The notes under the pieces are model-generated. The model was not told where the DNA came from. It saw only the letters and a program-made list of their open reading frames with translations, and did no database searches. Below, piece by piece: positions 23,929 through 36,300 of a stretch of DNA of 64,000 nucleotides. Both the position numbers and the translations under genes were made by a program. Position 1 is the first letter of the stretch. The number at the start of each line of letters is the position of its first letter. This DNA comes from Sindora glabra (taxonomy: Eukaryota > Streptophyta > Magnoliopsida > Fabales > Fabaceae): the NCBI GenBank assembly GCA_020226215.1, contig CM035227.1:106685732-106749731 (forward strand), written 5' to 3'.

Positions 23929-26869
23929 ACCACTTCCACAATTTACAAAAAAATAAAAATACTGACATAGATGTCATCTATTATGAATTTACTTGATTAT
24001 ATTGTTTTTCCTCTCTTACAAAGTTGGATCAAATTAATACTTTTCATAATGTTGGGTAAGTAGATTTTGTTTGATCTTTCTTTATGCTAAAATTACCTTT
24101 ACTTGTAGCCTCACAATCTGAATTAATGGATTACGTTATCTGGAAATATTTTTAATTTTATTATTTTATTTTTAATATTATTTTCATTTATATTTTGATA
24201 AATAAAAAAAGTTATTTCTTAAATTTTTATTTTGATATCAAAATATTTGACTTGTTCATATATAACAAATAAAACTATTGAAATATCAGTATTTTAGTAA
24301 AATTTAAAATATTTTCATAAAAAAGAACTTGGCTAAGTATATTTTTTTCTCTTATCTACAAGATTAATAATGATAATATAGTCTAGAAAGGAAAAGAAGT
24401 GCTTGTAAGTTTTTAAAAAAGAGATGCAACTTGTATGAATAAATATACAATTTTAACAGATAATTTTGCAATAAAAATTTTCTTTCTAAAATAAATAGTT
24501 CCTGTGTAATTGTTTAAAAAAAGATAAAATATACAATTTTATCATTGAAATTATAAAGCTTTGATAGAATATATTTTGTATTATATAAAATTATAATTTT
24601 ATATTTGAATAATGATTCATATAGATAATTTTATCTTTTTGTATTTTAATTCAAGAATAAAATTTTTTAGTATGGAGAGATGAAATTATTTATATAAATT
24701 TTTATTTAACAACAAAATTATAATTTTATATAATTTAAGGACTATTTTGTCAATACTTTATAATTTTTGAGATAAATTGTTAATATTATCTTAACAATAT
24801 TATGAAAAATAATTCACATTATTACAAAAAGCCCATGTATACATTTTTGTTTAGCACTTCTATATTATATATTTGTCATTACTTCTTAATGAATATTACG
24901 TTAAGATGAATCACATTTATGTAATTAATATTTCCTTAACGAATATTACATTGTGGTGAGTTATACTTGTTTAATCAGTGCTAGAGATTAAATCTCTTAT
25001 TTATATTAAATTGAGAACAATTTCATAATTTATTATTTATTATATTTTTATAATATCTTTAATTTATTGAGTTTTCTAATTTTTATGCATTTTCTTCCTT
25101 TCTAGAATAATTTTTGTAATTTCTTTCTCTTATTTATTATATTTTAATATTTTTTTTTAATTTCAGTCATATTTGATATGCATTAATAATTTGAAAATTT
25201 GAATTAGACTCAAAATTGATAATTACTTGAAAAATTAGTTAGTTAAACAATGTAAATAGTCAAGTTATAATTTTTTCTTTTTAGATAAATTAGTGATTTG
25301 CACATATTAATTAATAATTGAACCATATTTTTTTAAGGTAAAATTTTCAAAATTTAATAATGTTAAAATTTTCATGAATTTTACAAGCAAGATATATAAT
25401 ATAAAAATTTAATTTTAATATAATTATTTGATACTTAATATAAATAAAGTATTTATATGAAAATTTCTTAATTATTTACTCTCCCCTAATTATTTTTATT
25501 TGTCATTAAAGTAAATGCATAAGAATTAAAAAATAATTATTAACTGCAAATTTTAAGATAAAAATTTAATTTACAAATTTAATCTTTACTAAAAATTAAT
25601 AATCAATATGTAAAGTAATAAATTATTTATTGAAATATTAAGAATAAAATTGAAAAAAAGTTAATAATTTTATTTTTGATTTTCTAGGGATATAGATAGT
25701 TTTATAAAAAATAATAAATAAGATAGAATGGAGAAAGTCATACATAAGTTAGAATTAATTTTGATAAAATTCTAATTTCATAAATAATAATATAATTTTT
25801 AAATCTATAAAATATATAATTTAAAATTAAATAATTTTTAATAAAAATTTATATTTAATCATATTCAACTATATATATCTTATCTCATTAGTAAAAAATG
25901 ATTAAAAATATTAATTTATAATAATATAAATAATAATTCAAACGTTACTATTAATATAGTATTTAAAGAAGTGCACTAAAACTTATAAGTGTAATCTTAA
26001 CTCTTATTCTTCAAACAACTTCTCTTTTTCAAAGATAGTTGAAACGATATACTTATAATAAATAAATTAATAATATTTTTTAAATTAATTCACATATAAT
26101 ATTTCCTAATTAATTAATAAAAATATTTCTAATCATGTTAATTTATAACAAAATTATTGATAATTTCAATATCATAAAGTATTTTAAAATTTATGAAGTG
26201 TTCACTATAGATATAACTTTATATCTTTTTTTTAAAAAAAATACTTAATTGTACATTGTTAATAATATAAAATTACCGATTAATACATTCATTATAATAT
26301 TAACTTTTGGTTAAACAAAATTATAACGTGTGCATCACTCGGATTATAATGTCGTATACTATATAACATAACGCGTTTAATTCAAGGGATTAACATTCAC
26401 TTATGATTTACTAATAATTTGTTTAAAAATCAAATTGATAGGGATCCCGCGTGGAGTACGTTATGGCCTTAGCATCGGGATAGGAGTACCGGCAGCATTA
26501 TTACTCCTTGGGTTTGTTACCTACATTTGCCACAGGTGCAGGGCCCATAATTTGAGCCCAGAGTCAGTCCCTGATTTCAACTCCCCCTCTGGCCCAACAT
26601 CTATTGTCATTGCGGGCCTCGATGGACCAACAATTGAGTCCTATCCAAAAATAATCCTGGGGGAGAGCCAGTACCAACCTAAGTCCGATGACAATACATG
26701 TTCAATATGTCTGTCTGAGTATTGTACAAAGGAGACGCTGAAGATCATGCCAGAATGTCAGCATTGCTTCCATGCAGACTGCATTGATGAATGGCTTCGG
26801 CTGAAAGCGTCGTGCCCGGTTTGCCGGACTTCTCCGCGGAGGTTACCGGCGGAAGCAGAACCCTCGTGA
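21796..26869 (+). CDS. ATL-type RING-H2 E3 ubiquitin ligase with GUB_WAK ectodomain (ATL20/21/22-like)
   Basis: A membrane RING-H2 protein predicted to transfer ubiquitin from an E2, with a cysteine-rich extracellular domain of the GUB_WAK (galacturonan-binding, WAK-associated) type. Exons are 21796-22477 and 26442-26869, joined at a phase-1 intron, giving 369 aa. Residues 1-22 are a signal peptide. The ectodomain (about 27-222) has the GUB_WAK core (CSNAVCRNNQFDIRFPF) and a WAK-association-like end (CGRCETLGGQCGF). A transmembrane helix lies at about 236-257. The ATL-family GLD motif is at 286-288. The RING-H2 ligands are C314, C317, C333, H335, H338, C341, C352 and C355, with W345 at the E2 contact position. 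All eight zinc ligands are present, so the ligase looks intact. The substrate is unknown. Its ectodomain most resembles that of receptor kinase B at 37684. Confidence 0.92.
22478..26441 (+). other. 3.96-kb intron of the RING-H2 gene
   Basis: GT-AG intron, very AT-rich, no nested gene. It holds a TG/TA microsatellite (23893-23928) and a 50-bp-spaced duplicated block (CTTAATGAATATTAC at 24885 and CTTAACGAATATTAC at 24935). It also holds a possible MITE fragment (22737-22845). Blocks from about 24300-24850 and 26340-26441 are also found ahead of the RING exon-2 relic at 61780-62160, but the 1.5 kb between them is missing there. Confidence 0.6.
23893..23928. repeat. (TG)n(TA)n microsatellite
   Basis: A compound dinucleotide run, eight or nine TG units followed by about nine TA units, inside the RING gene intron. 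Likely polymorphic in length; no function inferred. Confidence 0.9.
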
Positions 26870-27808
26870 GCATAAGCTTGCATGCGTCTAATCTTTGATT
26901 CATGTTTTGTACGTCAAACATTTTTGGATACGTAGTAGTTGTACTTTAGGATCATTTTTCTTTTGGGTGCTCCAATGTGCTCTTTCATGATTCCTTTTAG
27001 TCATTAAAACAAACCTTCTATTTCTTAAAATCTTTGTGAAAGCTATATGCATATTCAATTGAGTTCTTCAATGATTAAAATAATATTTCATGTAAGCTCG
27101 AAGTTCTTCAATGAGCAAAATAATATTTCTTGCGTTAGTTATCTAGAAATAAATTAGATACAATTTTGAGTAATTTAGAAGAAAATATAATCTTTTATTG
27201 TATAAGACAATTGTTTTTATTATAGTTCACCATCTCAATACCACAATATATATATATATATTTCACTCCTAAATTTATATTCTCAATTTTATGAGGAAAT
27301 TGAGGGATTATTCTAACTTAATAGTTAAATTTTCATTAATTAATATTTGATAAATTAATAACCTCTCTAAAATAATATTTTTTTCAAGTTCCAACTTGGA
27401 CTAGTTTACAAAATTAGTAATTCTGATAAATTAATAAAATAATAATTTTTAAAATAGTTCTTATATAAATCTATAGTCTTGTTAATATCATAAATTAATA
27501 ATTTCCTAAAATTACAAACATAATTAGGATAGTTTAGTAAAATATAAATATATTATTATTTATTTTTTCATGAAATTTAAATCTAGGTTAATTTTATTTC
27601 TAACTTTTTTTATTGCATTCAAAAGTTCTGATGTTGTGTTCTTGAACTGCAACAAAAAATTTTAAATAGTTATTATTGCTATGAGTGTTTCTTTTCGTAT
27701 GATTGGTTCCAAAGATATTGAATCATTCTTCGCTTTATTGATTTGTTAAGAACTTTCTAAATTAATAAAATGTCGTAGTCCCAACAGTTATCAATTTATA
27801 AAAAGTTT

Positions 27809-27870
<62 letters not shown>

Positions 27871-27873
27871 TAT
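26870..27873. other. RING gene 3' region and AT-rich spacer
   Basis: The first 140 bp (to about 27010) is 3' UTR: it is conserved in the inverted relic at 40478-40830. The rest is AT-rich with no gene, ending in a long TA microsatellite (27812-27867). Confidence 0.5.
27812..27867. repeat. (TA)n microsatellite
   Basis: About 28 uninterrupted TA units immediately left of the duplicated RING promoter. The duplication breakpoint (about 27874) lies at the end of this run. It can extrude a cruciform and may have promoted the break; that is inference. Confidence 0.92.
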
Positions 27874-28011
27874 AACGGAGTTAGTATTACTAATGCCAGC
27901 CTCGTAATTTCCATTCTCTTTATTTTACATTTATTGAATTTAAAGTCCACAACCATATGCCATATGTAATATTTATAATGTCCAAAATCATATTTTACTT
28001 GCTTATAATAT

Positions 28012-28199
28012 GTCGATTTTTATGATATGTATTAAAATTTCAAAATTTAAAATGATATAACAATCTTAAAAATTATTAAATTAAATTTATTTATTTGTAT
28101 TTATTAGAAAATAAATAATTTTGATTGAATAAATTTAATCTAATAAATTTAGTGTTTATAATACCATCCCAAATTTTGGAATACTAGAAATAGTACCTC
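28012..28199. mobile_element. 188-bp MITE inserted in the RING relic
   Basis: The paralogous RING promoter lacks this segment, giving an empty site between ACTTGCTTA and CCTACCAAAC. ATAATAT occurs on both sides (28005-28011 and 28200-28206), a 7-bp or slightly longer target duplication. The internal sequence resembles the element at 326-480. Non-coding. Confidence 0.6.
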
Positions 28200-28320
28200 A
28201 TAATATTTTTCCTACCAAACATTAACTAGATCTTGAAGCCAACCTCTTCCGCAAAATGAACAGATCTCAATACCTGCTTAAACGTCAATTGCCGGACAAT
28301 CAGTTTGACATCCGAATACA

Positions 28321-28489
28321 GGGAATTTCTAAGGTAATTCAAAGGTTGACATAATTTTATTTATTAGATAAAATTATTCAAAATTTTAATAATTTTATTT
28401 AATAGGTGATATTATGGCACGTAACTAAAATTTAGTAACCGCGTACCAAAATTTTGAAAATCCTAGGTACTGTAATCCCCCCCGCCCCC
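28321..28489. mobile_element. 169-bp insertion with 9-bp target duplication
   Basis: CCGAATACA flanks the segment exactly (28312-28320 and 28490-28498), and the intact RING gene has a single copy of that word with no insert. Ends are G-rich on the left (GGGAATTTC) and C-rich on the right (a run of C broken by one G). A 9-bp duplication is typical of Mutator-like elements; non-coding, so non-autonomous. Confidence 0.65.
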
Positions 28490-28576
28490 CCGAATACAAT
28501 GTCGGCAGCCACGCTTACCAAAAAGAAGAAAAATGTCGGCAGCCACAGACATGTGCTTATCCCAGTTTTGGTGTGT

Positions 28577-29503
28577 AATTGTCACGTCACCCATTACATC
28601 AAAACATGGGTTTCTGATCCTTATGCCGCAGACATAAATTAAAATAAGATAACATATAATACCCTATGCTCATTAAAATACATAAGCAAGCACCAAAAAA
28701 AAAAAAAATCTTCCTCAATAGGAAGCACCACCAAAGATATATAATTAAACGTTATCTAATACACATGGGAAAAAAGAAATACCGACGTATATATTGGATA
28801 GATTTTGAGAAATTAAATAAAATAAAAAAACTTCGTTCGGGATGGAAAGCTAAGTAGGAATTTATATCTTTTCAAAATTTTTAATTTAAAATACATATTT
28901 TTAATGTAATGTTAATTTTATTTAATTTTTATTATAAATATTTTGATAAAAACAAAAAATAAACATTAAAAAATTATATAAATATTTTTTGTTGAGTTTT
29001 TATTTAAAATTGACGCAAAATATAAGAAATAAAATATTTTTAAAAGAAAAGATGTTGATTTTTTCACATAAGTTATAGTCTAACCTATAACGTCAATTAT
29101 GTTATATATACATCGATAAATTGTTGTCATTTTTGTCAAATAACTGCTCTGTAATAATATTTCTCTAGTAGCGTGGGAAAATTTTGTTGGTAATTCAAAC
29201 GGTGGAAGCGGTTTCTGGTTTTGCATAAAAAGACATCAATAAAAGTACTGCTTCCCATTACAGGGTCATCAGATATATAGAGGTAATTAATGCATATGAA
29301 ACAGTATTTTAGAAAATATTGTCTTATTATTTCTTACTATATTTGAAATATAATTAATACAAATATCGGTTTGAGCTTTCTATATCAAGGGGTAGTTGCC
29401 ACTACTAATCAATGAAACCAATCGTTGCAGCGGTGTAGTATGTTTGGTCGTTAAAAGTAAAAATGTGGGAGGATAGTTAAATAGTGATTTTCCTTTCTGT
29501 TTG
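28577..29503. other. Intergenic, no gene seen
   Basis: AT-rich sequence with no supported gene. A 63-residue lysine-rich frame at 28666-28857 has no recognisable features and is probably chance. Confidence 0.5.
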
Positions 29504-31601
29504 GATGTTGTTGGGATAATTTGCCCTAAAGTCTATTATACCTTTTTTTTTTTGAAAAATGAGATAATTTCTTATTTATATATTTATCTTATTCAAAATT
29601 TGAATTTTCGTTAGATAATTTTTAACTTTGATTAGATAGGATGTTGTTCTAATCAAATATATCCAATTTATTTTTATTGTGGCAAGTTTGATTTATCTCT
29701 AGATAAGAATTTTGATTATAAATACTTAAATTATACAATTTGGAAGATGAGAGATCTAGAAATACTGCAATTATCTTTTACTATTTTATTGAGATCGATG
29801 AGAGTGAAAAGATTATACATTGTAAGACATTTCTGAATGTAATTAGGGTGTGGATTTGAGTGATTGATTTATACTACAATTTGTATTCTTCTTCTCTTTA
29901 GTAAAAGTTAATTGTTATCCCATGGATTAGGCTACAAGTTTAACCATTTTAAATTTTTGTGTTTTGTGATTTATTGCTTCTCATATTTCAATTTAGTGAA
30001 CAAGCTTCCAAATCATTGCATTTGCTTTGAATTTTCCTAATAGTGGTTGCAAGAGTTAGGCTCTCATTAGTTTGAAGATGTCAACAACAAAGTTTGAAAT
30101 CAAGAAATTTGATAGAAGCATGATTTTTAATCTTTGGTGAGTTCAAATGCTTGCCATAAGACACAAAGTGGAATGAAGAAGAAGACATTACTTGGCAAGG
30201 AGAAGAAAGCCTCCAATTATGTCTAAAGATGATTGAAACAAATTAGATGAAAAAAAAACTCTTTTTTCCATTCAATTGAGTTTGATGGATGAACTGCTTT
30301 AAGATGCATTGGAGGAAAAAACAATTACAGGATTATGGCACAAATTAGATAAGTCATATATAATAAAAATTTGCAACTAATTGAATAGTATTAAAGCATC
30401 AATTATATACGTTCCATATGATAGAAGGTATGTCCATCAAGGCTCACATTAATGAATTCATTTCTCTTGTCACAAATTTATCAAAATTGGATATAAAAAT
30501 TTTCAATAAGGATTAAGCTATTTTGCTTTTCAGTTCATACAAAACTTTTAGGGAAATCATTTTATACAATAATTGCCATTTTACACAATAATTGTGATCA
30601 CACTGACGTTAAAAATGTGAAGGCATCCTTGATTAGTAAAGAACAAATGGATAATGAGTGAAATGCTTTTAGTTACAATGAGTAGAGTTATATTATAATA
30701 GTTGGCAACAAGCATATTAGTGTGTGGATCTAAGTCCTCTAGGAAGGACAAGTCTTGAAACTATTGCCATAAGAAGGGACTAATCAAATTTGAATACCAG
30801 AAATGAGAAAAATGAAGTTTTAAATGGTGAATCTTTAGCAATTTATGGTGATGTTCTCCTATAAAACACTATTTTTTTCATTTTTATGGAGTTAGAGTGC
30901 TAATGCTCTATTTGAGGTGGAATTTTGGAATACTATTATGATTTTTGGAGAATATTATTCAAAATTTATCACAAGTTGCTTAAAAAATTCAAAATTTGGA
31001 GTTTGAAAATTTTGATAATGGAATTTGGGTCAAGATGAAGCTTGTTTTGGGAAATTTTGCTCTAAATTCTATTATCTCTTTCTTTCTTTCTTTTTTCTGA
31101 AAAATGGGATAATTTCCTATATATGTGTTTGTTATATTCAAAATCCGAATTTTAATTAGATAGGATATTTCTTAACTTTGGTTAGATAAATGATTTAATC
31201 AAATATATATCCTTTTTATTTTTATTTGGCAAGTTTAATTTATCATTATATCAGGATTTTGATTATAAATAATTGTATTACAAAAGTTTGGGGGATGAGA
31301 GATTTAGTGATCCAACAATTATCTAAAAAGATTATACATTGTAAGATATTTTTGGATATATTTAGGGGGTGTGGGTTTATGTGATTATACCATAATTTGT
31401 ATTCTCATTCTCTTTAATTAAATTTGATTGTTATCTTTTCTTGTGAATTAGGCTACAAGCTTAACCATATTAATTTTTTTGTGTTTTTTGATTTGTTGCT
31501 TCTTATGTTCTTTTTTGCTTCTTATTTTTTTTTTACTTCTTATATTTTGATTTATACACTTTCAAATCTTCACATCTGCTATGAATTTTCCTATTAGATG
31601 T
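29504..31601 (+). mobile_element. Degenerate Ty1/copia LTR retrotransposon remnant
   Basis: The 5-bp word GATGT flanks the element (29504-29508 and 31597-31601). The two LTRs are 29509-30042 and 31043-31596, about 540 bp, diverged but co-linear; they start TGTTGGGATAA and TGTTTTGGGAAA. Immediately inside the left LTR, GTGGTTGCAAGAGTTAGG resembles the tRNA-Met primer-binding site of plant copia elements. From about 30078 the plus strand reads as a broken copia gag (start MSTTKFEIKKFDRS, later INEFISLVTNLSKLD) with stops and frameshifts. Protease, integrase and RT are gone: only about 1 kb lies between the LTRs. An internally deleted, dead element. Confidence 0.8.
30078..30560 (+). pseudogene. 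Broken copia gag
   Basis: Reads MSTTKFEIKKFDRSMI, with further pieces DELL, GLWHKLDKSYI and INEFISLVTNL, separated by stop codons and at least one frame change. The word order matches the N-terminal UBN2/gag region of plant Ty1/copia polyproteins. Not translatable as it stands. Confidence 0.65.
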
Positions 31602-32669
31602 TTTGAAAATCCTTTAATATATGGGCACAAAAAAACAAATAGTTGAAGGTGTGAAACGATTTAATTTGGGAGGATTGAAAATAAACCTCTAACATCTTCT
31701 TTATATTAACTAAAACTCTTAAACATAACATTTCTTTCTCTCTCATTCTTTTCTCCTCTTTTCCATTCAAACATTGGACACGTTTTCTAAGAAATTGAGA
31801 TTCTCTTCTTTTCCAAAAAAAAAAAAAATGAATTTAGAGAAAAATATCCATAATTTTTTTGGGTTGAAATTATAAATTCCAATAAAGAAATAAATCTTAG
31901 AATAGAAATTATACTTTTGTATCTCAGAAAATAATATGAATATGACAGAATAATCCCTATATTCATTTGTACAATTGCTAAGTGGTGATGCATTCCTCCT
32001 CTATTATTGGTGACTGAGCGCTATGGAGATGGGTCCTGCATAATAAGAAACAAATGAGAGTGTGACACTGATGCTTATCGCAAACTCTTCAACGCTAACC
32101 ATTGTTTACATGAAAGGATTATGAAACAAGGGCATTTCAATTTCCTCTCGACCCAAGCCTATCATTAGGAATTTGTTATAATTAATAATAGTAGACCAGA
32201 TTTTACGTAAAAACTTCTTTCGATTCATAAGAATGTACAACACATATACAGTAATTAAAATGATAATCTGGATTACAATGAAATGGATAATGAATTTTTT
32301 TTAAGAATTTAAACTTTACACTAATCATATATTTTTATGTCAATAAAAAATTATTAAAACTCTTTTACCATTAAAAATTATTAATTATTATTTTTAAAAA
32401 TATATTTTATAGTATAAAAAATATTACACTAATAGTGAATATTTTTTTATTTATTTAATGTCAATTTATTAGTTAATTAATAATTCCAAGGATATAATGA
32501 TGGAAATGAATGAAAAATTTTGTCATTAAAGATTATTTATTTATTGTATTTTAATATAAATTATCATATTGACGTGTTGAATGAAATAACCATTACTAAC
32601 TTATATGGACTACCATTGACGAGCAAATACGTAAAATGACGAGTAAACACGCAAAAAGGGGAGATAAAT
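31602..32669. other. Intergenic, no gene seen
   Basis: AT-rich, no supported gene. A short tandem duplication of about 20 bp (GACGAGCAAATACG, then GACGAGTAAACACG) lies at 32617-32656 just left of a hairpin element. Confidence 0.5.
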
Positions 32670-32842
32670 GGTTATTTCAGTGAAGTTGCCACTTTTCAAA
32701 CTATAAATCATATATTTCATTGATTTAATATGGCTAAGAAGGGGATAAATTACAAATCATTAAGGGGGAAATATATCGTTCTTGCTTTTTAGCCAAGGTG
32801 GCAATTATTTTTGGTTTGAAAAGTGGCAACTTCGCTAAACCA
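32670..32842. mobile_element. Hairpin-forming MITE-like inverted repeat
   Basis: The left arm contains GAAGTTGCCACTTTTCAAAC (ending 32701) and the right arm the exact reverse complement GTTTGAAAAGTGGCAACTTC (from 32813). The imperfect match extends a further 8-10 bp outward, enclosing about 110 bp. This is a miniature inverted-repeat element or a fold-back; transcribed, it would form a long hairpin. No coding content. Confidence 0.6.
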
Positions 32843-33389
32843 TCTGGACAATTACAAGGCTTCCACATGAGAATTGCATTATTGGGCTATAGATTCCAAC
32901 TCTCTATTTTGCTTTTGCATTATTAGCTTTTTATATTATTGTATTTTAACATCACGCATGCTACCAGGACGCTGTTGCAGTGACTTTGTTATATATGTTT
33001 AAGAAATATATAACCTGATTTATGGCTAATAACAAGGAAAACAAGAAAAATATGATTTATTATTGCATTGAAATTGTTTTAGTTATAATGGAATATACAA
33101 AACTCAGCATTGAAAACTACTATTTAGATAAAATAGTGCATAATTTTTAACTAAAATTATCTAGAAAAGGGCCACACATTTATTGGTGGATTGTTAAGAT
33201 ATATGCATATTTTAACTTTTATTATGATATGAAAAAGCTATCCAAGTAAAATTCAGCTCGTATTATTTTTGAATTCAAATAGAAGGGATGCTAGACAAAT
33301 AAAACATATAAATTGTGCAATCAGATTTTTTTTGCACCTATTAGCCACTATTCTCTATCAAAGGATCGATTGCACCTTCCACAAGATAA
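32843..33389. other. 3' flank of receptor kinase A
   Basis: AT-rich sequence beyond the stop codon of the minus-strand kinase A. The first about 50 bp (33389 down to 33340) still aligns with the extra C-terminal codons of A', but in a broken frame. No other gene. Confidence 0.5.
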
Positions 33390-36300
33390 CTAACTATCAA
33401 AAAGAATAGAATCACCAGATGTTGTGCAACTAGAGTTGATTGGGTGGTCCTCTTCAATAGTTCTTTGTGGATACAAAGAAAGTTGTGGGGGTATTTCAAG
33501 ACTTTCAACTTCTCCTTCAAGCATGTCTACTACTTTATTCATAGAGGGACGATCACTGGGCTTGAACTGTATACACCAAAGTGCAACCAGAATCATCTTT
33601 TTTACCACTTTCTTCTCTTCTTCGCTGCAATCTACCATTTCTATCTCTTTCCCTTCTTTAAGTTGTTCAAAAATCCAAGTAGGAATAAAACTATCACTAT
33701 CACTTGAATTTTTAGCATTTGAATTCCAATTCCTTTGTCTATTAGCCATTTCCATCAATAACATTCCAAAACTATAAACATCTGCCTTGTAGGAAACTCC
33801 TCCTATATTTTTGTAGAGCAATTCAGGAGCTATATAGCCCGGTGTTCCCTTCACTGTCCTCAAACTAATAATGTTATAATCTATTGGATAAAGTTTTGCC
33901 AGTCCAAAGTCAGAAACTTTAGGCAACAAGTCATCATTAAGTAATATATTATGAGGCTTTATATCAAAATGCAGAATTTGCATATCACACCCTTGATGAA
34001 GGTAAGCAATCCCACGAGCAATTCCAAGGGCAATCTCAAATATTTTCTCATAACTTAATAGGATAGTTCCTTCCCTATAGAAAATATGTTTATCCAAAGA
34101 GCCATTAGACATGAATTCATAGACAAGAGCGCGTTTTTTTCCCTCAACACAAAATCCAATAAGCCTCACAACGTTCACATGGTGTATTTTTCCAATTGTT
34201 GCAACTTCATTGATGAAATCTTGACCATTAGATTTGGAATCACTTAACATCTTTATTGCTACAGAAGGGCCACTACGTAACTTCCCTAAGTACACTGAGC
34301 CAAAGCCTCCTTCCCCTAACTTGACTTTGAAACCTCTGGCCATCTGCTTGATTTCTTTGTATGAGTATCTAATTGGATTGAGATTGCTATCTTGCAGAAA
34401 ACTTTCGATATTTGCATACATTGACAGATGTCTTCTTCGCCATTTATAGGCCAACAGCACAATCAATAATGTTACTCCAAACAGAAATCTGGCTGCCACT
34501 ATTGATGATACAATATACCGTCCAATGAGTTCGCCCCAATAAGAGTCTGGTTGCAATAGGAGTCGTGGTGAGATGCTTTCTGGCGGTGGACGAAATGTTA
34601 TTACACTGTATATTCCTATTTAGTTATAATATCATGAGAAAGAGTCAGTGACTAAGATGCAATGGTTTCAATAAAAATGATGTAACTTGAACAAAACAAA
34701 TTGATTGCGGAAATAGAGAGGAAAAAATGTCTCAAATCAATCTGTTATGAGAAGATACAAGAGGATGTGAGGACCTTACCATTTAAAATGCCATTCAGAT
34801 ATGCTGCAAAAAAATTTCATAAAAATCAAAGTAAGATGATAAACCAAACATAACTTTAAGGTAAGAACATTAAATTCACAACTATATACGTCTGCCTATC
34901 TTCAATTGTGTTTTTCAGTACAATATAAACATGTGAGTATTAAAAAAAATATGATTATATTTTAAATTATGGTTATATATGCAAAATTCAAGCATATGTC
35001 ATTAGATTAGACAAGAAATCTCAATGACATGACTAGATTAAATCACTAGAGGTCATACAATCACATTACAACAATAAGATGATCACAAACAAGAAATATA
35101 AGATGTGTTGAACTCTTCAAATTGTATTAGACTACTAATATTAGATATGAGTATGCATTGAAAAAAGAAAAAATGCCATATATACAGAAAATGGATTCCA
35201 AATTTTTTATATTAATTGAATTGAATTGAACTTTTCAAATTTATTTCATTATCTTATAATTAATAATAACTTTTAATTTTTATTGTAAACTCAATCTCGA
35301 ATCTTTACTTTTAGTGTATATAGTATTACTCTTAATAATAAAAAAAGGGCATATCATGCATCTAGCAAAGTGAAAAGAGAATGAAGAAAGGAGGATCAGA
35401 CGAGAGAATGGAATTCTTACCATAAGTATAAGCAAGAATCTGCGGCAACATTCCTAAACACAAAACGAAAATTTAATAATAAAAGGATGACCAGATGATA
35501 ACTAAATTGCACAAACAAGATAAAAATAAAAAAAGAATATTAATATGTACTAACCCGCGCATTGAATGATATGAGATAGAATTAATTTCACGGGTTAACT
35601 ACAGATTTTACGTTAGTTTTTACCGAGGCTTATTAATTGATATTCTTTCTTTCTCTGCGAAGAGAATTCTATACCCCTCTCTGTTTTCAAGCCATCAACC
35701 CCCCATTCTAAAAGAAAATAACTTTATAACGGCTCTGTTTGGAAAACACCATTTTATAATTGATTAAGATAGCGAAAATGGTTAATTTGTTTAAATATTA
35801 AATATAATAAATTTTGTAAAAAATAATTTTCTATTTTTTATTGCCGTAATTATTTTTTATATAAAAATAAATTTTTTAAGAAAATTATATTTTCAAAAAA
35901 TGTTAAGGTTAAAAAAATGAAAAAAATAAAAATGCAATTAATTGAAAGGAAATTACCGCATTGGTCGGTCGTAGAGTCGACATAATAACAATAACGCTTG
36001 TGGCACTGGACTTGTCCGGTGGAATTACTCACGGAGCAGGGAGTCTTTCTCCCGCAATGCTCCCGGCAAATAGTATTGAACCACGAAAGCTCAAATCCAT
36101 ACATCACTGACTTGTAAATGTTTGAGCCCTCAGTCCATGCTGTATAAGTAGCCACTTGCAGGTAGCAACCCACTTTAATACTATCTACTAATATTGATGA
36201 CCCTCGGACTACTGAAAGATAGGGATCTGGAGTACCTAAAATGGCGTAAATGTATCCGCCGGCTCGCTGCCTGTTGAAGCAGGCAGCACCGGTGCTATTA

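Larger units (their letters stand above)
27874..28576 (+). pseudogene. RING-H2 gene 5' relic (promoter plus start of exon 1)
   Basis: Aligns with 21345-21980: promoter words (GCCTCGTAATTT, ACTTGCTTATAA), leader (CTACCAAACATTAACTAGAT), and a start codon at about 28257 followed by pieces of the signal-peptide and GUB_WAK coding region (GTTTGACATCCGAATACA, GTCGGCAGCCACAGACATGT). It has lost most of the signal-peptide codons, is frame-broken, and is interrupted by two small transposons (28012-28199 and 28321-28489). There is also a 34-bp tandem duplication of the GTCGGCAGCCAC word. No kinase or RING part follows. Confidence 0.85.

Noticed and set aside
28666..28857. 63-residue Lys/Arg-rich frame that looks faintly ribosomal-protein-like
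   Set aside because: AT-rich composition alone produces Lys/Ile/Asn-rich frames; no specific motif and no splice or promoter context.
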